Assembly (NCBI RefSeq): GCF_035987325.1
Contig: NZ_CP108488.1
Location: forward strand, 992,001-1,056,000
Length of the DNA: 64,000 nucleotides
Origin: Streptomyces sp. NBC_01244
Lineage (GTDB): Bacteria; Actinomycetota; Actinomycetes; Streptomycetales; Streptomycetaceae
Direction: 5' to 3'
The notes under the pieces are model-generated. The model did not search any database. It had not been told where the DNA came from and was given only the letters and a program-made list of their open reading frames with translations. This document shows, piece after piece, positions 17,239 through 26,356 of the stretch. Position 1 is the stretch's first letter; each line of letters begins with the position of its first letter. The translations under genes were made by a program, and so were the position numbers.

Positions 17239-19563
17239 TCAGGAGTTGTGGGCGGACAGGTCCGCGCGGACCTCGTGGGCGGCGGCGACGAGGTTCTCCA
17301 GGGAGGCGCGGGTTTCGGTCCAACCGCGGGTCTTCAGACCGCAGTCGGGGTTGACCCAGAGCCGCTCGGCCGGGATGGCGTCCAGGCCCCTGCGGAGCAG
17401 GGACGCCGCTTCTCGTGTGGAGGGGATGCGCGGCGAGTGGATGTCCCAGATGCCGGGGCCCGCCTCGCGCGGGTAGTGGTGGGCGGCGAGTTCGCGCGCG
17501 ACCTGCATGTGGGAGCGGGCGGCTTCCAGGCTGATGACGTCGGCGTCGAGGTCGTCGATGGCCTGGACGATGTCGCCGAACTCCGCGTAGCACATGTGGG
17601 TGTGGATCTGGGTGTCCGGCCGGACCCCGGAGACGGTGAGCCGGAAGGACTCGGTGGCCCACGTCAGGTAGTCCGCATGGTCGTCGACGCGCAGCGGGAG
17701 CGTCTCGCGCAGGGCAGGTTCGTCGACCTGGATCACCGAAGTGCCGGCTGCTTCGAGGTCGTTGACCTCGTCGCGCAGGGCCAGGGCCACCTGACGGGCG
17801 GTGTCGCCGAGGGGCCGGTCGTCGCGTACGAAGGACCAGGCGAGCATGGTGACCGGCCCGGTCAGCATCCCCTTGACCGGCTTGGAGGTCAGGGACTGCG
17901 CGTACGAGGTCCAGCGGACCGTCATCGGCTCAGGGCGCGAGATGTCACCGGCGAGGACCGGCGGGCGCACGTAGCGGGTTCCGTACGACTGGACCCAGCC
18001 GTACTGCGTCGCGAGGTAGCCGGTCAGTTGCTCCGCGAAGTACTGGACCATGTCGTTGCGCTCGGGCTCGCCGTGGACCAGGACGTCGATGCCGGTCTTC
18101 TCCTGGGAGGAGATCACCTCGCCGATCTCCGCCTTGATCCGCTGCTCGTAGCCGGCCACGTCGATCCGGCCGGCCCGCAGGTCGGCGCGGGCGACCCGCA
18201 GCTCGTCGGTCTGCGGGAAGGACCCGATCGTGGTGGTCGGCAGCAGCGGCAGGCCCAGATGCGCCCGCTGGGCGGCGGCGCGCTCCGCGTAGGGCTGGGC
18301 GCGGCGGCCGTCCGTGCCGGTGATGGCGGCGGTGCGGGTGCGGACGGCCGGGTCGTGGGTGAGCGCGGAGTTGGCGCGGGAGGCCAGGTCGGCCCGGTTG
18401 GCGGCGAGTTCGGGCGCGATGGAGTCCGTGCCCTGGGCCAGCCCTCGGGCCAAGACGGAAATCTCCCGCGTCTTCTGGCGGGCGAAGGCGAGCCAGCGGC
18501 GGACCTGCGGGTCGATGTCCCGCTCGGCGGCGGCGTCGATCGGGACGTGCAGCAGGGAGCAGGAGGCGGCCACGTCCACCCGGTCGGCGAGGCCGAGGAG
18601 CGTGCCCAGGGTGGTGAGGGACTTCTGGTAGTCGTTGATCCAGATGTTGCGGCCGTTGACGACGCCGGCCACCAGGCGCTTGCCGGGCAGACCCCCGACC
18701 GCCGCGAGGTCCTTCAGATTCGCGCTGCCGGCCTCCGTGAAGTCGAGTGCGAGGCCCTCGACGGGCGCAGCGGCGAGGACCTGGAGAGCTTCGCCGAGCC
18801 GGCCGAAGTACGAGGCGACGAGCAGCTTTGACCGGTCGGTCAGGGCGCCGAGGTCGCGGTAGGCCCGAGCCACGGCGTTCAGGTCCGCCGGGGTCCGGTC
18901 CTGCACCAGGGCCGGCTCGTCGAGTTGGACCCACTCGGCCCCGGCGGCCTTGAGGGCGGCGAGCACCTCGGCGTAGACGGGGAGCACCCGGTCCAGAAGG
19001 GTCAGCGGCTGGAAGTCGGCCGCCACGCCCGGGGCGGGCTTGGCCAGCAGGAGATAGGTGATCGGGCCGACGAGCACGGGGCGGGCGACGAGGCCGAGCG
19101 CGAGGGCTTCCTTCACCTCGGCGACCTGCTTGGAAGGGTCCGCGGTGAAGACGGTGTCCGGGCCGAGTTCCGGGACCAGGTGGTGGTAGTTGGTGTCGAA
19201 CCACTTGGTCATCTCCAGCGGGGCCACGTCCTGCGTGCCGCGCGCCATCGCGAAGTACCCGTCGAGCGGGTCGGTGGCGACGGCCTCCCGGTGCCGCTCG
19301 GGGACGGCTCCGAGCATGACGCTGGTGTCCAGCACGTGGTCGTAGTACGAGAAGTCACCGGTGGGTACCTCGTGGACGCCGGCCTCCGCCAGCTGCCGCC
19401 AGTTCGTGCGGCGCAGTTCGGCCGCGGTCTCCCGGAGGGCGTCAGCGGTGACGCGGCCCTTCCAGAAGCCCTCGATGGCCTTCTTCAGTTCACGGTTCTG
19501 CCCCTGACGGGGGTAGCCGTACACGGTGGCTCGTGCGGCCGCGGCTGCGGGCTTCGCTGTCAC
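17239..19563 (-). CDS. metE: Cobalamin-independent methionine synthase
   Basis: This 774-residue enzyme transfers the methyl group of 5-methyltetrahydrofolate triglutamate to homocysteine, the last step of methionine synthesis, without B12. Both tandem barrels are intact. Zinc ligands are visible in IHTHMCYAEF (His and Cys) and in VNPDCGLKTRG (Cys), and the linker TTTIGSFPQTDELR starts the C-terminal barrel. Length is typical (about 760). GTG 19563 follows AAGGAGAGTTCC. A cobalamin riboswitch lies upstream, so it should be shut off when B12 allows MetH to work. Confidence 0.97.
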   Translation of the reverse strand: MTAKPAAAAARATVYGYPRQGQNRELKKAIEGFWKGRVTADALRETAAELRRTNWRQLAEAGVHEVPTGDFSYYDHVLDTSVMLGAVPERHREAVATDPLDGYFAMARGTQDVAPLEMTKWFDTNYHHLVPELGPDTVFTADPSKQVAEVKEALALGLVARPVLVGPITYLLLAKPAPGVAADFQPLTLLDRVLPVYAEVLAALKAAGAEWVQLDEPALVQDRTPADLNAVARAYRDLGALTDRSKLLVASYFGRLGEALQVLAAAPVEGLALDFTEAGSANLKDLAAVGGLPGKRLVAGVVNGRNIWINDYQKSLTTLGTLLGLADRVDVAASCSLLHVPIDAAAERDIDPQVRRWLAFARQKTREISVLARGLAQGTDSIAPELAANRADLASRANSALTHDPAVRTRTAAITGTDGRRAQPYAERAAAQRAHLGLPLLPTTTIGSFPQTDELRVARADLRAGRIDVAGYEQRIKAEIGEVISSQEKTGIDVLVHGEPERNDMVQYFAEQLTGYLATQYGWVQSYGTRYVRPPVLAGDISRPEPMTVRWTSYAQSLTSKPVKGMLTGPVTMLAWSFVRDDRPLGDTARQVALALRDEVNDLEAAGTSVIQVDEPALRETLPLRVDDHADYLTWATESFRLTVSGVRPDTQIHTHMCYAEFGDIVQAIDDLDADVISLEAARSHMQVARELAAHHYPREAGPGIWDIHSPRIPSTREAASLLRRGLDAIPAERLWVNPDCGLKTRGWTETRASLENLVAAAHEVRADLSAHNS

Positions 19564-19740
19564 GGAACTCTCCTTCGCGAGATGTGTCCAGAACGCCCCG
19601 GCAACGGGACGCGGACGCGAAGGAACGACACGACGAACGGCTCGCACAGCGGAATGACCGCTCGCGCCGCTCGATGTGTACGCCGACCCGCCCACGAGGT
19701 CACCGGGATCTCCGCACACGGAATCGTCCGCGTACGGGCA

Positions 19741-19935
19741 ACGGGCAGGTCTTCGGACTCGCGGGCACGCGGACCCCGAAGGCCCGCACCTACTGGCCGT
19801 CGCTTCCCAGGACCGGTTCCGGTCCCAGTGCGTATGACGGCGGTCGTTCCCACTCACCGCTGCGGGGCAGTCCCGGATTCCCACCGGGTTCCCTCTTACG
19901 ACGCATCCCGCCTGGCGGACGGGAGCGAACCAGCT
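19741..19935 (-). promoter_or_regulatory. Cobalamin (B12) riboswitch in the metE leader
   Basis: Read on the minus strand, the leader contains the B12 box AATCCGGGACTGCCCCGCAG at about 19865-19885, preceded by GGGAACCCGGTGGG and followed at the 3' end by GCGAGTCCGAAGACCTGCCC, the closing strand that ends at 19741. These are the conserved blocks of the AdoCbl riboswitch. Some 175 bp separate the aptamer from the metE start and must hold the expression platform. Expected action: adenosylcobalamin binding represses metE. Confidence 0.93.
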
Positions 19936-20041
19936 GCGAGGCACACACTAGGCCGCCGCACGCGAGGATGAACCCTGCTGTCCAGCTGTCGGACGGTGAA
20001 ATGAGACACGCGGATCCGGGCCGGACGTGGGAGCCGGCCGC

Positions 20042-20896
20042 TCAGGTGGAAGCTGCTCGGCCGGGAGCGTGCGCGGTGCCAAGCGGATCGGGGCCTGGAA
20101 GCGGGCCTTGCGGGCGGCACGGCGGAAAACCTTGAGCCGGACCGGAAGATGCCGGCGCCGCTTCGATCAGGAACCGGTGGTCGTGCACGGTGAATCCGCC
20201 TGTGATTCCGAGGTGCCGGTCGAGTCGGCGTAGTGCCGGTTCATGCTCGGCGGGCACGAATCCGGGGAACTGCCATGGGATGGCGCGCACTTGAAAGACC
20301 AGCGACCCGATGTCGTAGAAGGTGTAGGGGCTCATCTCCTCTCGTGCTGCGGTCACGTGAAGGCCCGCGTCTTCCAGCGCCCGTACGGCGACACCCAGGG
20401 TCCAACCGTCGGGGTCGATCGGCGAGGGGATGCCGAGGGCTTCGTTCAGTTCCAACTGGTTTCGGCTGCCCACCTGCTGGGTGAGGAGCCGGCCACCCGG
20501 CGCGAGGGCCGTGCGGATGCCTGCCGCATCCAGCGATCCGTGTCGGTTGAGGATCAAGTCGAAGGGGCCGGGCGGCAGGTTCGATCCCGATGTCCGGTGG
20601 ACCTCCACGCCCAGCGGTGCGAGACGTTGCCGCGCCAGGCGGAAGTTGGGCGCCCAGTTCTCGGTGGCCACGCTCTGCGGTGGCAGCGGGGAGAGCGAGG
20701 CGAGGAGTTCGCCGCCGCCGGTGTCGATGTCCAGGAGGCTTCGCGCGCGCGGAAGCAAGCCTCGGGCGAGTTGTCCGTAGTCCCACGAGGGGCCCTCGCC
20801 GTCCGCCCGGCCCTTCAGCCAACTGAAGTCCCAGCCCGACATGGTCGCCTGTTGGGCTTCCGCAATGCGCTTCTCATAGCCGTTGGCGGTCGTCAT
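20042..20896 (-). CDS. SAM-dependent class I methyltransferase
   Basis: A 284-residue cytoplasmic protein with motif I at residues 54-65 (LLDIDTGGGELL), motif II in VATENWAP, and a post-I strand PFDLILNRHGSLD followed by LAPGGRLLTQQVGSRNQ. Relatives act on small molecules. ATG 20896 is preferred; GTG 20917 would add seven residues and neither has a clear ribosome binding site. The last 25 residues are Pro/Gly-rich and may be a non-conserved tail. Divergent from the M20 peptidase gene across a 134-bp region with a palindrome. Confidence 0.8.
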   Translation of the reverse strand: MTTANGYEKRIAEAQQATMSGWDFSWLKGRADGEGPSWDYGQLARGLLPRARSLLDIDTGGGELLASLSPLPPQSVATENWAPNFRLARQRLAPLGVEVHRTSGSNLPPGPFDLILNRHGSLDAAGIRTALAPGGRLLTQQVGSRNQLELNEALGIPSPIDPDGWTLGVAVRALEDAGLHVTAAREEMSPYTFYDIGSLVFQVRAIPWQFPGFVPAEHEPALRRLDRHLGITGGFTVHDHRFLIEAAPASSGPAQGFPPCRPQGPLPGPDPLGTAHAPGRAAST

Positions 20897-20965
20897 GGGA
20901 GCACGCCAGCCCTGCACCCGCCGAGTGAACGTACGGATTTTCTTCGACTGGACACCTTCAGGGAG

Positions 20966-20977
20966 TTACACGTGTAA
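20966..20977. promoter_or_regulatory. Perfect 12-bp palindrome in a divergent promoter region
   Basis: TTACACGTGTAA lies between the methyltransferase and M20 peptidase genes, 54 bp before the latter's ATG. Its size and symmetry suit a dimeric TetR- or GntR-type repressor, but no such regulator is encoded next to it. Confidence 0.45.
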
Positions 20978-21030
20978 TCATCTTTCCGTCGGCACACTCA
21001 GCGTCAAGCCACGGAGGCTCCGAAGCCCAG

Positions 21031-22377
21031 ATGTCCACCTCACCTCGGCCGATGCCTCTGCCCTTCTCCTGGGCCGAACAGGAACGACACCTCGTCAGCC
21101 ACCTTTCCGCGCTCATCCGCCTGGATACCTCGAACCCTCCGGGCCATGAGATCGCCGTCGCACGCCACCTCTCCCGCGAGCTGTCGGGCTCCGGTATCGC
21201 GCACAAGATCCTGGAGTCCGAACCCGGACGGGCCAACCTGGTCGCCCGGCTGCCCGGGACCGGTCAGGAACCGCCGCTCATGCTGCTGGGCCATGCCGAC
21301 GTGGTCGGCGCCCAACCCGGCGGATGGAGCCGTCCCCCCTTCTCGGGCGAGGTCGCCGACGGCTGCGTGTGGGGCCGCGGGGCACTCGACATGAAGGGCC
21401 AAGTCGCCGCGAGCCTGCTGATCATGCAACTCCTCGCCGCACACCGGACCCCGCTCCGTCGGGACGTGCTGCTGGTGGTCACCGCCGACGAGGAAGCCGG
21501 CAGCAGGCTGGGGGCGTACTGGCTGTGGGAGAACCACCGCAGCCTCGTCGAGGCCGAGTTCGCGTTCAACGAAGGCGGCGGCCAGCGCTTCATGACGCCC
21601 GGCGGCCCCGTCTACACCGTCCAGGTGGCCGAGAAGGGCAGCGCCCGGATGCGGGTCACCGCGCGCGGGCCCGGCGGCCACGCCTCCGTCCCGCGCTCGG
21701 AGTCGGCGGTCTTCACGTTGGCCGAGGCCCTGCTGAGGCTGCGGGCGTTCGCACCGGAGTCGGTACTGCATCCGGCCTCGCGGCGGATGCTCACCACCTT
21801 GGCGGACCTGCATCCGGGCCCGGGCGCGGCGGCGATCGAGCAGCTGCTGAAGGACCCGACCTGGGACCGGGCACACGCTCTGCCCATCGATCCCGTCCTT
21901 CGGGAGTTCGTCGTCGCCGGGCTCCACAACACCGCGACTCCGACCATGCTGTCCGCGGGGCAGCGCCAGAACGTGGTGCCCGTCGAAGCCGACGTGGTGC
22001 TGGACGGTCGTCTCCTGCCGGGAGAACTGCCCGATCGGTGGGTGGCGCAGGTCCAGAAGGCGGTGGGTGACCGTGTCGAGGTGTCGCTGCTGCACGGCAG
22101 AGTGAGCCACGGCGTGCACGACGATCCAGAGCTCCTGCGCGTCCTGGGCGATACCGTCGCAGCCCACGAACCGGGTGCGCGGGTGCTGCCGTACATCAAT
22201 CCGGCCGCCACGGATGCCCGCGCCTTCCCCGACACCAAGGTCGTCGGGTTCTTTCCCTCCGCGAGTGACGCGGACATCATGCGGCTCATCCACGCGCCTG
22301 ACGAGCACACCCGGATCACCGACCTGATGTTCGGCGGGAAATGCCTGCTCGACGCAGTCCTCAGACTGGCCACGTGA
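21031..22377 (+). CDS. M20/M25/M40 family metallopeptidase or deacylase
   Basis: A 448-residue co-catalytic zinc hydrolase of the ArgE/DapE/CPG2 type. Metal ligands and catalytic residues are visible: LLGHADVV (His88, with Asp90), GRGALDMKG (Asp120 bridging) and TADEEAGS (Glu154 general base, Glu155 ligand). The inserted lid/dimer domain starts at GSARMRVTARGPGGHAS. These enzymes cleave amide bonds of dipeptides, N-acyl amino acids or carbamates; the substrate cannot be read here. ATG 21031 has GGAGG about 15 bp upstream. Confidence 0.9.
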   Translation: MSTSPRPMPLPFSWAEQERHLVSHLSALIRLDTSNPPGHEIAVARHLSRELSGSGIAHKILESEPGRANLVARLPGTGQEPPLMLLGHADVVGAQPGGWSRPPFSGEVADGCVWGRGALDMKGQVAASLLIMQLLAAHRTPLRRDVLLVVTADEEAGSRLGAYWLWENHRSLVEAEFAFNEGGGQRFMTPGGPVYTVQVAEKGSARMRVTARGPGGHASVPRSESAVFTLAEALLRLRAFAPESVLHPASRRMLTTLADLHPGPGAAAIEQLLKDPTWDRAHALPIDPVLREFVVAGLHNTATPTMLSAGQRQNVVPVEADVVLDGRLLPGELPDRWVAQVQKAVGDRVEVSLLHGRVSHGVHDDPELLRVLGDTVAAHEPGARVLPYINPAATDARAFPDTKVVGFFPSASDADIMRLIHAPDEHTRITDLMFGGKCLLDAVLRLAT

Positions 22378-22393
22378 GAGGCGGGAACACCGG

Positions 22394-22410
22394 TGACCGG
22401 CTGCCGGTCA
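22394..22410. terminator. Bidirectional stem-loop between convergent genes
   Basis: TGACCGG-CTG-CCGGTCA lies between the ends of the M20 peptidase and MBL hydrolase genes and overlaps the stop codon of the latter. Short but perfect. Confidence 0.5.
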
Positions 22411-23256
22411 GCGCAGGCCGTCCACGACGAACCGCACTCCCCCGTCACCGCCGCGCCGGAGCAGGCCGGCCGTGGGGGCGGGGAAATGGGTGCCGATCAC
22501 GAGGGTTCCCGTGTCGGCGTACCGGTCGACGAACGCCCGCCGAGTGGCGGCGGCCCGCGCCGCGTCGGTGTCGGCGAGGCCGGCTACATCCGGTTCGATG
22601 AACTGCACCGGATGGTGCACGAGGTCACCGGTGATCACGGCTCGTTCGCCGCCGGATTCGACCACGACCGCGACCTGGCCCGGGGTGTGCCCGGGGGCGG
22701 CTTCCAGGCGTACGCCGTCACATACGCGGTGGTCGTTCCCCACGAAGTCGACCAGCCCCTCATCGAGCAGGGGCTGCATCGTGTCGTGGAGGTCGGCGTC
22801 CGCGTCGCTGGCCCAGTGGTCCCATTCCGCCCGGGTGACGAGGTGGCGTGCACGGGGGAACGTCGGCACCCACTTCCCGTCGACCCGGCGCGTGTTCCAC
22901 CCGATGTGGTCGAAGTGGAGGTGGGTGCACACCACCGTGTCGATCGACTCCGGAGGGTAGCCGAGGGCGGCGAGGTCTTCGAGCCATGCCGAGTCCAGCA
23001 TGGGCAGGAACGGCACCGACGCCCGGCCGTTGCCCACGCACGTGTCCACGAGGATCCGGCGTGCACCGGTGTCCACGACCAGCCCGTGGACCGAGAGGAC
23101 AAAGGTGCCGTCGGCCATGCCGAAGTCGGGAGCGAGCCACGGGTACCTCTTCAGGAGCGCGGTGTCGTCCGTCCGCAGGACCCCCGCGAGAGACACGGTG
23201 ACTTCCGCCTCCAGCACCTTGTGAATCACCGTCGTACCGATACGCCACGCCGTCAT
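22408..23256 (-). CDS. Metallo-beta-lactamase-fold hydrolase
   Basis: A 282-residue protein with the two-metal signature THLHFDHIGWN, a second ligand in PGHTPGQVAVV, and the bridging Asp in VITGDLVHHP. This arrangement is typical of MBL hydrolases acting on lactones or esters (quorum-quenching AiiA-like and related enzymes). ATG 23256 follows GGAGGTTCGC, which decides the start over longer in-frame options. It is divergent from the type B esterase gene across an AT-rich promoter region. Confidence 0.88.
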   Translation of the reverse strand: MTAWRIGTTVIHKVLEAEVTVSLAGVLRTDDTALLKRYPWLAPDFGMADGTFVLSVHGLVVDTGARRILVDTCVGNGRASVPFLPMLDSAWLEDLAALGYPPESIDTVVCTHLHFDHIGWNTRRVDGKWVPTFPRARHLVTRAEWDHWASDADADLHDTMQPLLDEGLVDFVGNDHRVCDGVRLEAAPGHTPGQVAVVVESGGERAVITGDLVHHPVQFIEPDVAGLADTDAARAAATRRAFVDRYADTGTLVIGTHFPAPTAGLLRRGGDGGVRFVVDGLR

Positions 23257-23332
23257 GCGAACCTCCACTTGATGATAGATAGAACAATATTGACGCTCGC
23301 AAGAAATACGCAATAACCTGTCGGCTCACGGT

Positions 23333-23378
23333 CCCTGGACACCTCGATCCCTGGACACCTCGATCCCTCGATCCCTCG
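23333..23378. repeat. Short tandem repeat in the MBL/esterase intergenic region
   Basis: CCCTGGACACCTCGAT occurs twice (23333, 23349) and is followed by truncated units CCCTCGAT and CCCTCG. It lies immediately upstream of the esterase ribosome binding site; adjacent sequence at 23270-23315 is unusually AT-rich and should contain the promoters. Confidence 0.75.
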
Positions 23379-23403
23379 AAACCGGCCTGGAAGGACGCAC
23401 TGG

Positions 23404-24873
23404 ATGGGTTTCGCCCAAAACCGCACCGCGCCCGTCGTGCACACGCGATCGGGCGCGATCCGCGGCGCCACCGAAGACGACCTGGCCGTGTTCAAGGGCG
23501 TGCCGTACGCGGCGCCGCCCGTCGGGCCCCTACGGTGGCGGCCCGCTCAGCCGCACCCGGGATGGAGCGGCACCCTCGACGCGACGGCTTTCGGCCCCGG
23601 TTCACCGCAGGCCGTCCGCGAGGGCGACCCGATCCTCGGCGGCCACGGCTTCGCCCCCTTCGACGAAGACTGTCTGACACTCAACGTGTGGACGCCCGGC
23701 ATCGACGACGCCCGACGTCCCGTCCTGGTCTGGATCCACGGCGGCGCCTTCATCTCCGGGTCCGGGGCGATGCCGAACTACTCGGGCGAGACGTTCGCGC
23801 GGAGCGGCGACCTGGTGGTGGTGAACCTCAACTACCGGCTCGGACCGCTCGGCCTGCTGTCCTTCGCTTCGGAGGACGGCGAGGAGTGCGGCAACGTCTG
23901 GCTCACCGACCAACTCGCGGCCCTGCGTTGGGTGCAGGACAACATCGCGGCCTTCGGCGGGGATCCCGCCCACGTCACCGTCGCCGGCCAGTCCGCCGGC
24001 GCCCTCTCCGCAACCGCGCTCGCGGGCCACGCCGGTGGCGACCGGCTCTTCCGCCGGGCCATCCTCCAGAGCGTCCCGCTCGCCATGCCGCTGGCCACAC
24101 CGGCCGAGGCCCGGGCCCGCACCGCCGCCTATCTGCAGATCGCCGGCGCGAAGGACGTGGACGAGCTGCGCACGGTGCCGTGGCCGCGACTGGTCGAGGC
24201 CACCGCCGGACTCCTCGCGGCCACCGCGGAATGGGGACACTGGACCGCGCCCTTCATGCCCGTGCTCGACGGCGTGACGGCGGTGCGGCAACCGGTCGAG
24301 AACCTGCTCGACGGCCCTGGCAGGGACATCGACGTACTCATCGGCTGGACCGCGGAAGAGTCCGCCTTCGTCTTCGCGCTGAGCGAGGCGTACGCGTCGA
24401 CGACCAAGGAACAGGTGCTCCGGCGGGCACGGGACAGCTTCGGTGACGGCGCGGCCGAAGCGTACGCGGCATACGAGGCCGCCCGTCCGGACGGCCGGCC
24501 GATCGACGTCCTCATCGACCTGACCACCGACGAGCTGTTCAAGAAACCCACCCTGGCGTTCGCGGAAGCGCGGGCCGTACGGGGCCGCCCGGTCTGGACG
24601 TACGAGTTCGCTCTCCCCACCCCCGCGCACGAGGGCCGCCTGGGTGCCCCGCACTGCCTGGACCTGCCGTTCGTCTTCGACAATTTCGACAAGTGGTCGC
24701 ACGCGCCGTTCCTGGCGGGGATGGACACCCGGATCAGGGACGAACTCGCCGGTACCGTGCACCGGGCATGGATCTCGTTCATCCGCACCGGCGACCCCAA
24801 CCACCCGGCCATGCCGCGCTGGGACCGGTACGACCGGACATCGCGCACCACCATGCGCTTCGGGGCCCCGTAG
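23404..24873 (+). CDS. Carboxylesterase type B (PnbA-like)
   Basis: A 489-residue cytoplasmic alpha/beta hydrolase. Diagnostic blocks: EDCLTLNVWTP, the oxyanion segment WIHGGAF, and the nucleophile elbow AGQSAGA (Ser197). A downstream Glu in WTAEESAFVF and His in GAPHCLDLPFVF complete the triad. Family members hydrolyse p-nitrobenzyl and other carboxylic esters and detoxify ester-containing compounds. ATG 23404 follows GGAAGGACGCACT. No signal peptide. Confidence 0.9.
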   Translation: MGFAQNRTAPVVHTRSGAIRGATEDDLAVFKGVPYAAPPVGPLRWRPAQPHPGWSGTLDATAFGPGSPQAVREGDPILGGHGFAPFDEDCLTLNVWTPGIDDARRPVLVWIHGGAFISGSGAMPNYSGETFARSGDLVVVNLNYRLGPLGLLSFASEDGEECGNVWLTDQLAALRWVQDNIAAFGGDPAHVTVAGQSAGALSATALAGHAGGDRLFRRAILQSVPLAMPLATPAEARARTAAYLQIAGAKDVDELRTVPWPRLVEATAGLLAATAEWGHWTAPFMPVLDGVTAVRQPVENLLDGPGRDIDVLIGWTAEESAFVFALSEAYASTTKEQVLRRARDSFGDGAAEAYAAYEAARPDGRPIDVLIDLTTDELFKKPTLAFAEARAVRGRPVWTYEFALPTPAHEGRLGAPHCLDLPFVFDNFDKWSHAPFLAGMDTRIRDELAGTVHRAWISFIRTGDPNHPAMPRWDRYDRTSRTTMRFGAP

Positions 24874-24916
24874 GAACCTGCGAGACGGGCCGGCCCATGG
24901 GCTGCTCCCGGGAGCG

Positions 24917-26356
24917 TCAGTGCCCGGTCGCGGGGTGCGGACACCCCTGCAGCGCCGGGCGGTCCCTCGTGCGGACGGCGGGAAGCCACGCTGTGGCGGG
25001 TGTGGAGCCGGGCGGAAGGCGGACGTGGAACCAGCGCGTGGACTGCAGGTCCGCCTCGTCGATGACGGCCCGGCCGTCGGGCAACTGGCAGTCCACCGCG
25101 AGGACGTCGCCGTGCCACACCCGGGACGGTACGACGTTGTCCGCGGTGTACTGGCGCATCGGGTCGATCGCCAGGCCCAGACTGCACTGCGGGTCCCGGT
25201 CGGCCCGCTCCTGGCAGCCCTTCTCCGCATTGAACACCCGGATCGTGCCGGCCGCCGCGGCCTCCAGGCCGTCCAGTGCGGAGGAGCCCGCCCGTGCCGC
25301 GTCCGACCACAGGGTCGTACCGGCGATCCCGCAGAACGCGGTGGTGAGGATCGCGGCGCGGGCCCGGCCCCACAGCCGTCCCGCTCCCCTCCCGCGCGCC
25401 CCCTGTTCGGCGGTGATGCGGGCGAGCAGACTCTCGGCGGTGTGCGGGGCACGCGCCGCGTGGGTCGGGGCGAGGCAGTCGGCGGCGAGCTCGCGCCAGA
25501 ACGGCGGCACGGCCTGGTCCATGCGCAGCGGCGCGCGCCCTTCGCCGTACTCCTGGACGGCGGCGCCGCGCGCCATGGGTGTGGCGCCGGAGAACGGGGA
25601 GGCGCCGGAGCCGAACACCTCGTGGATGATGATGCCCAGGGCCCAGATGTCGGCACTCGGCCGTACCTCCACGCCCAGCTCCCCGAGGGGTGCCCGCCAG
25701 CGCTCGGGCGGAAGGTAGTCCAAGGTGCCCATGGGGGGCGCGTACCCGTGCGTTCCCGTCATCTGGGTGGCGAGCCCGAAGTCCGAGAGCTTCACGCAGC
25801 GGCTGCCGTCCAGCAGGACGTTCTCCGGCTTGAGGTCGGCGTGGACCCAACCCGACCGGTGGAGGTGGGCGAGTCCCTCGCAGATCCCCGCGATCAGCCG
25901 GGCGCGGTCGGCCTCCGCCACCCCGGCGTCGAGGAGTTCCCGCAGGCTGCCCGCGGCCCGCTCCATGACCAGCACGATCGCGCCGTCCAGGGCGGGGCGG
26001 TCCGGTGCCTCGAGGACGAAGGAGTCCAGGAGGCGGATCAGCCGCGCATGCCCGGCTCTGCGTCCCAGTTCGACCTCCCGGCGGGCGGACTCCACGATCC
26101 TGCGCGTCTGGCGCGGGGCGTACCCGGCGGTCGGCATGATTTTGAGAGCGATGTCGGCGGGTGCCGCGGACGGGTGCGCGGGGGCCCGGCCGGTCCGGTC
26201 CGGCTGCCGGTCGGCAGGCCGTGCGGAGTAGACCGTGGACCAGCCTCCGGCCCCGATCAGGTCGGTGATCGTCCAGCCTCGCACCCGGTGGCCCGGCGGG
26301 AGCACGTCCGCACCGTCGCGGTCCGTGATGTCGCGCAGGGTGTGGGGCGTCGTCAT
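24917..26356 (-). CDS. Membrane Ser/Thr protein kinase (PknB-like)
   Basis: This 479-residue protein has a kinase domain at about residues 25-310: glycine loop IGAGGWSTVY, VAIK-type lysine in IALKIMP, catalytic loop HADLKPENVLL (HAD instead of HRD), LSDFGLA and the APE-like PPERW. A single hydrophobic segment follows (AAILTTAFCGIAGTTLW, about 340-357), and the last 110 residues, with paired cysteines, would lie outside. ATG 26356 overlaps the stop of the FHA gene as ATGA. An FHA protein in the same operon is a likely phosphothreonine-reading partner. Confidence 0.88.
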   Translation of the reverse strand: MTTPHTLRDITDRDGADVLPPGHRVRGWTITDLIGAGGWSTVYSARPADRQPDRTGRAPAHPSAAPADIALKIMPTAGYAPRQTRRIVESARREVELGRRAGHARLIRLLDSFVLEAPDRPALDGAIVLVMERAAGSLRELLDAGVAEADRARLIAGICEGLAHLHRSGWVHADLKPENVLLDGSRCVKLSDFGLATQMTGTHGYAPPMGTLDYLPPERWRAPLGELGVEVRPSADIWALGIIIHEVFGSGASPFSGATPMARGAAVQEYGEGRAPLRMDQAVPPFWRELAADCLAPTHAARAPHTAESLLARITAEQGARGRGAGRLWGRARAAILTTAFCGIAGTTLWSDAARAGSSALDGLEAAAAGTIRVFNAEKGCQERADRDPQCSLGLAIDPMRQYTADNVVPSRVWHGDVLAVDCQLPDGRAVIDEADLQSTRWFHVRLPPGSTPATAWLPAVRTRDRPALQGCPHPATGH

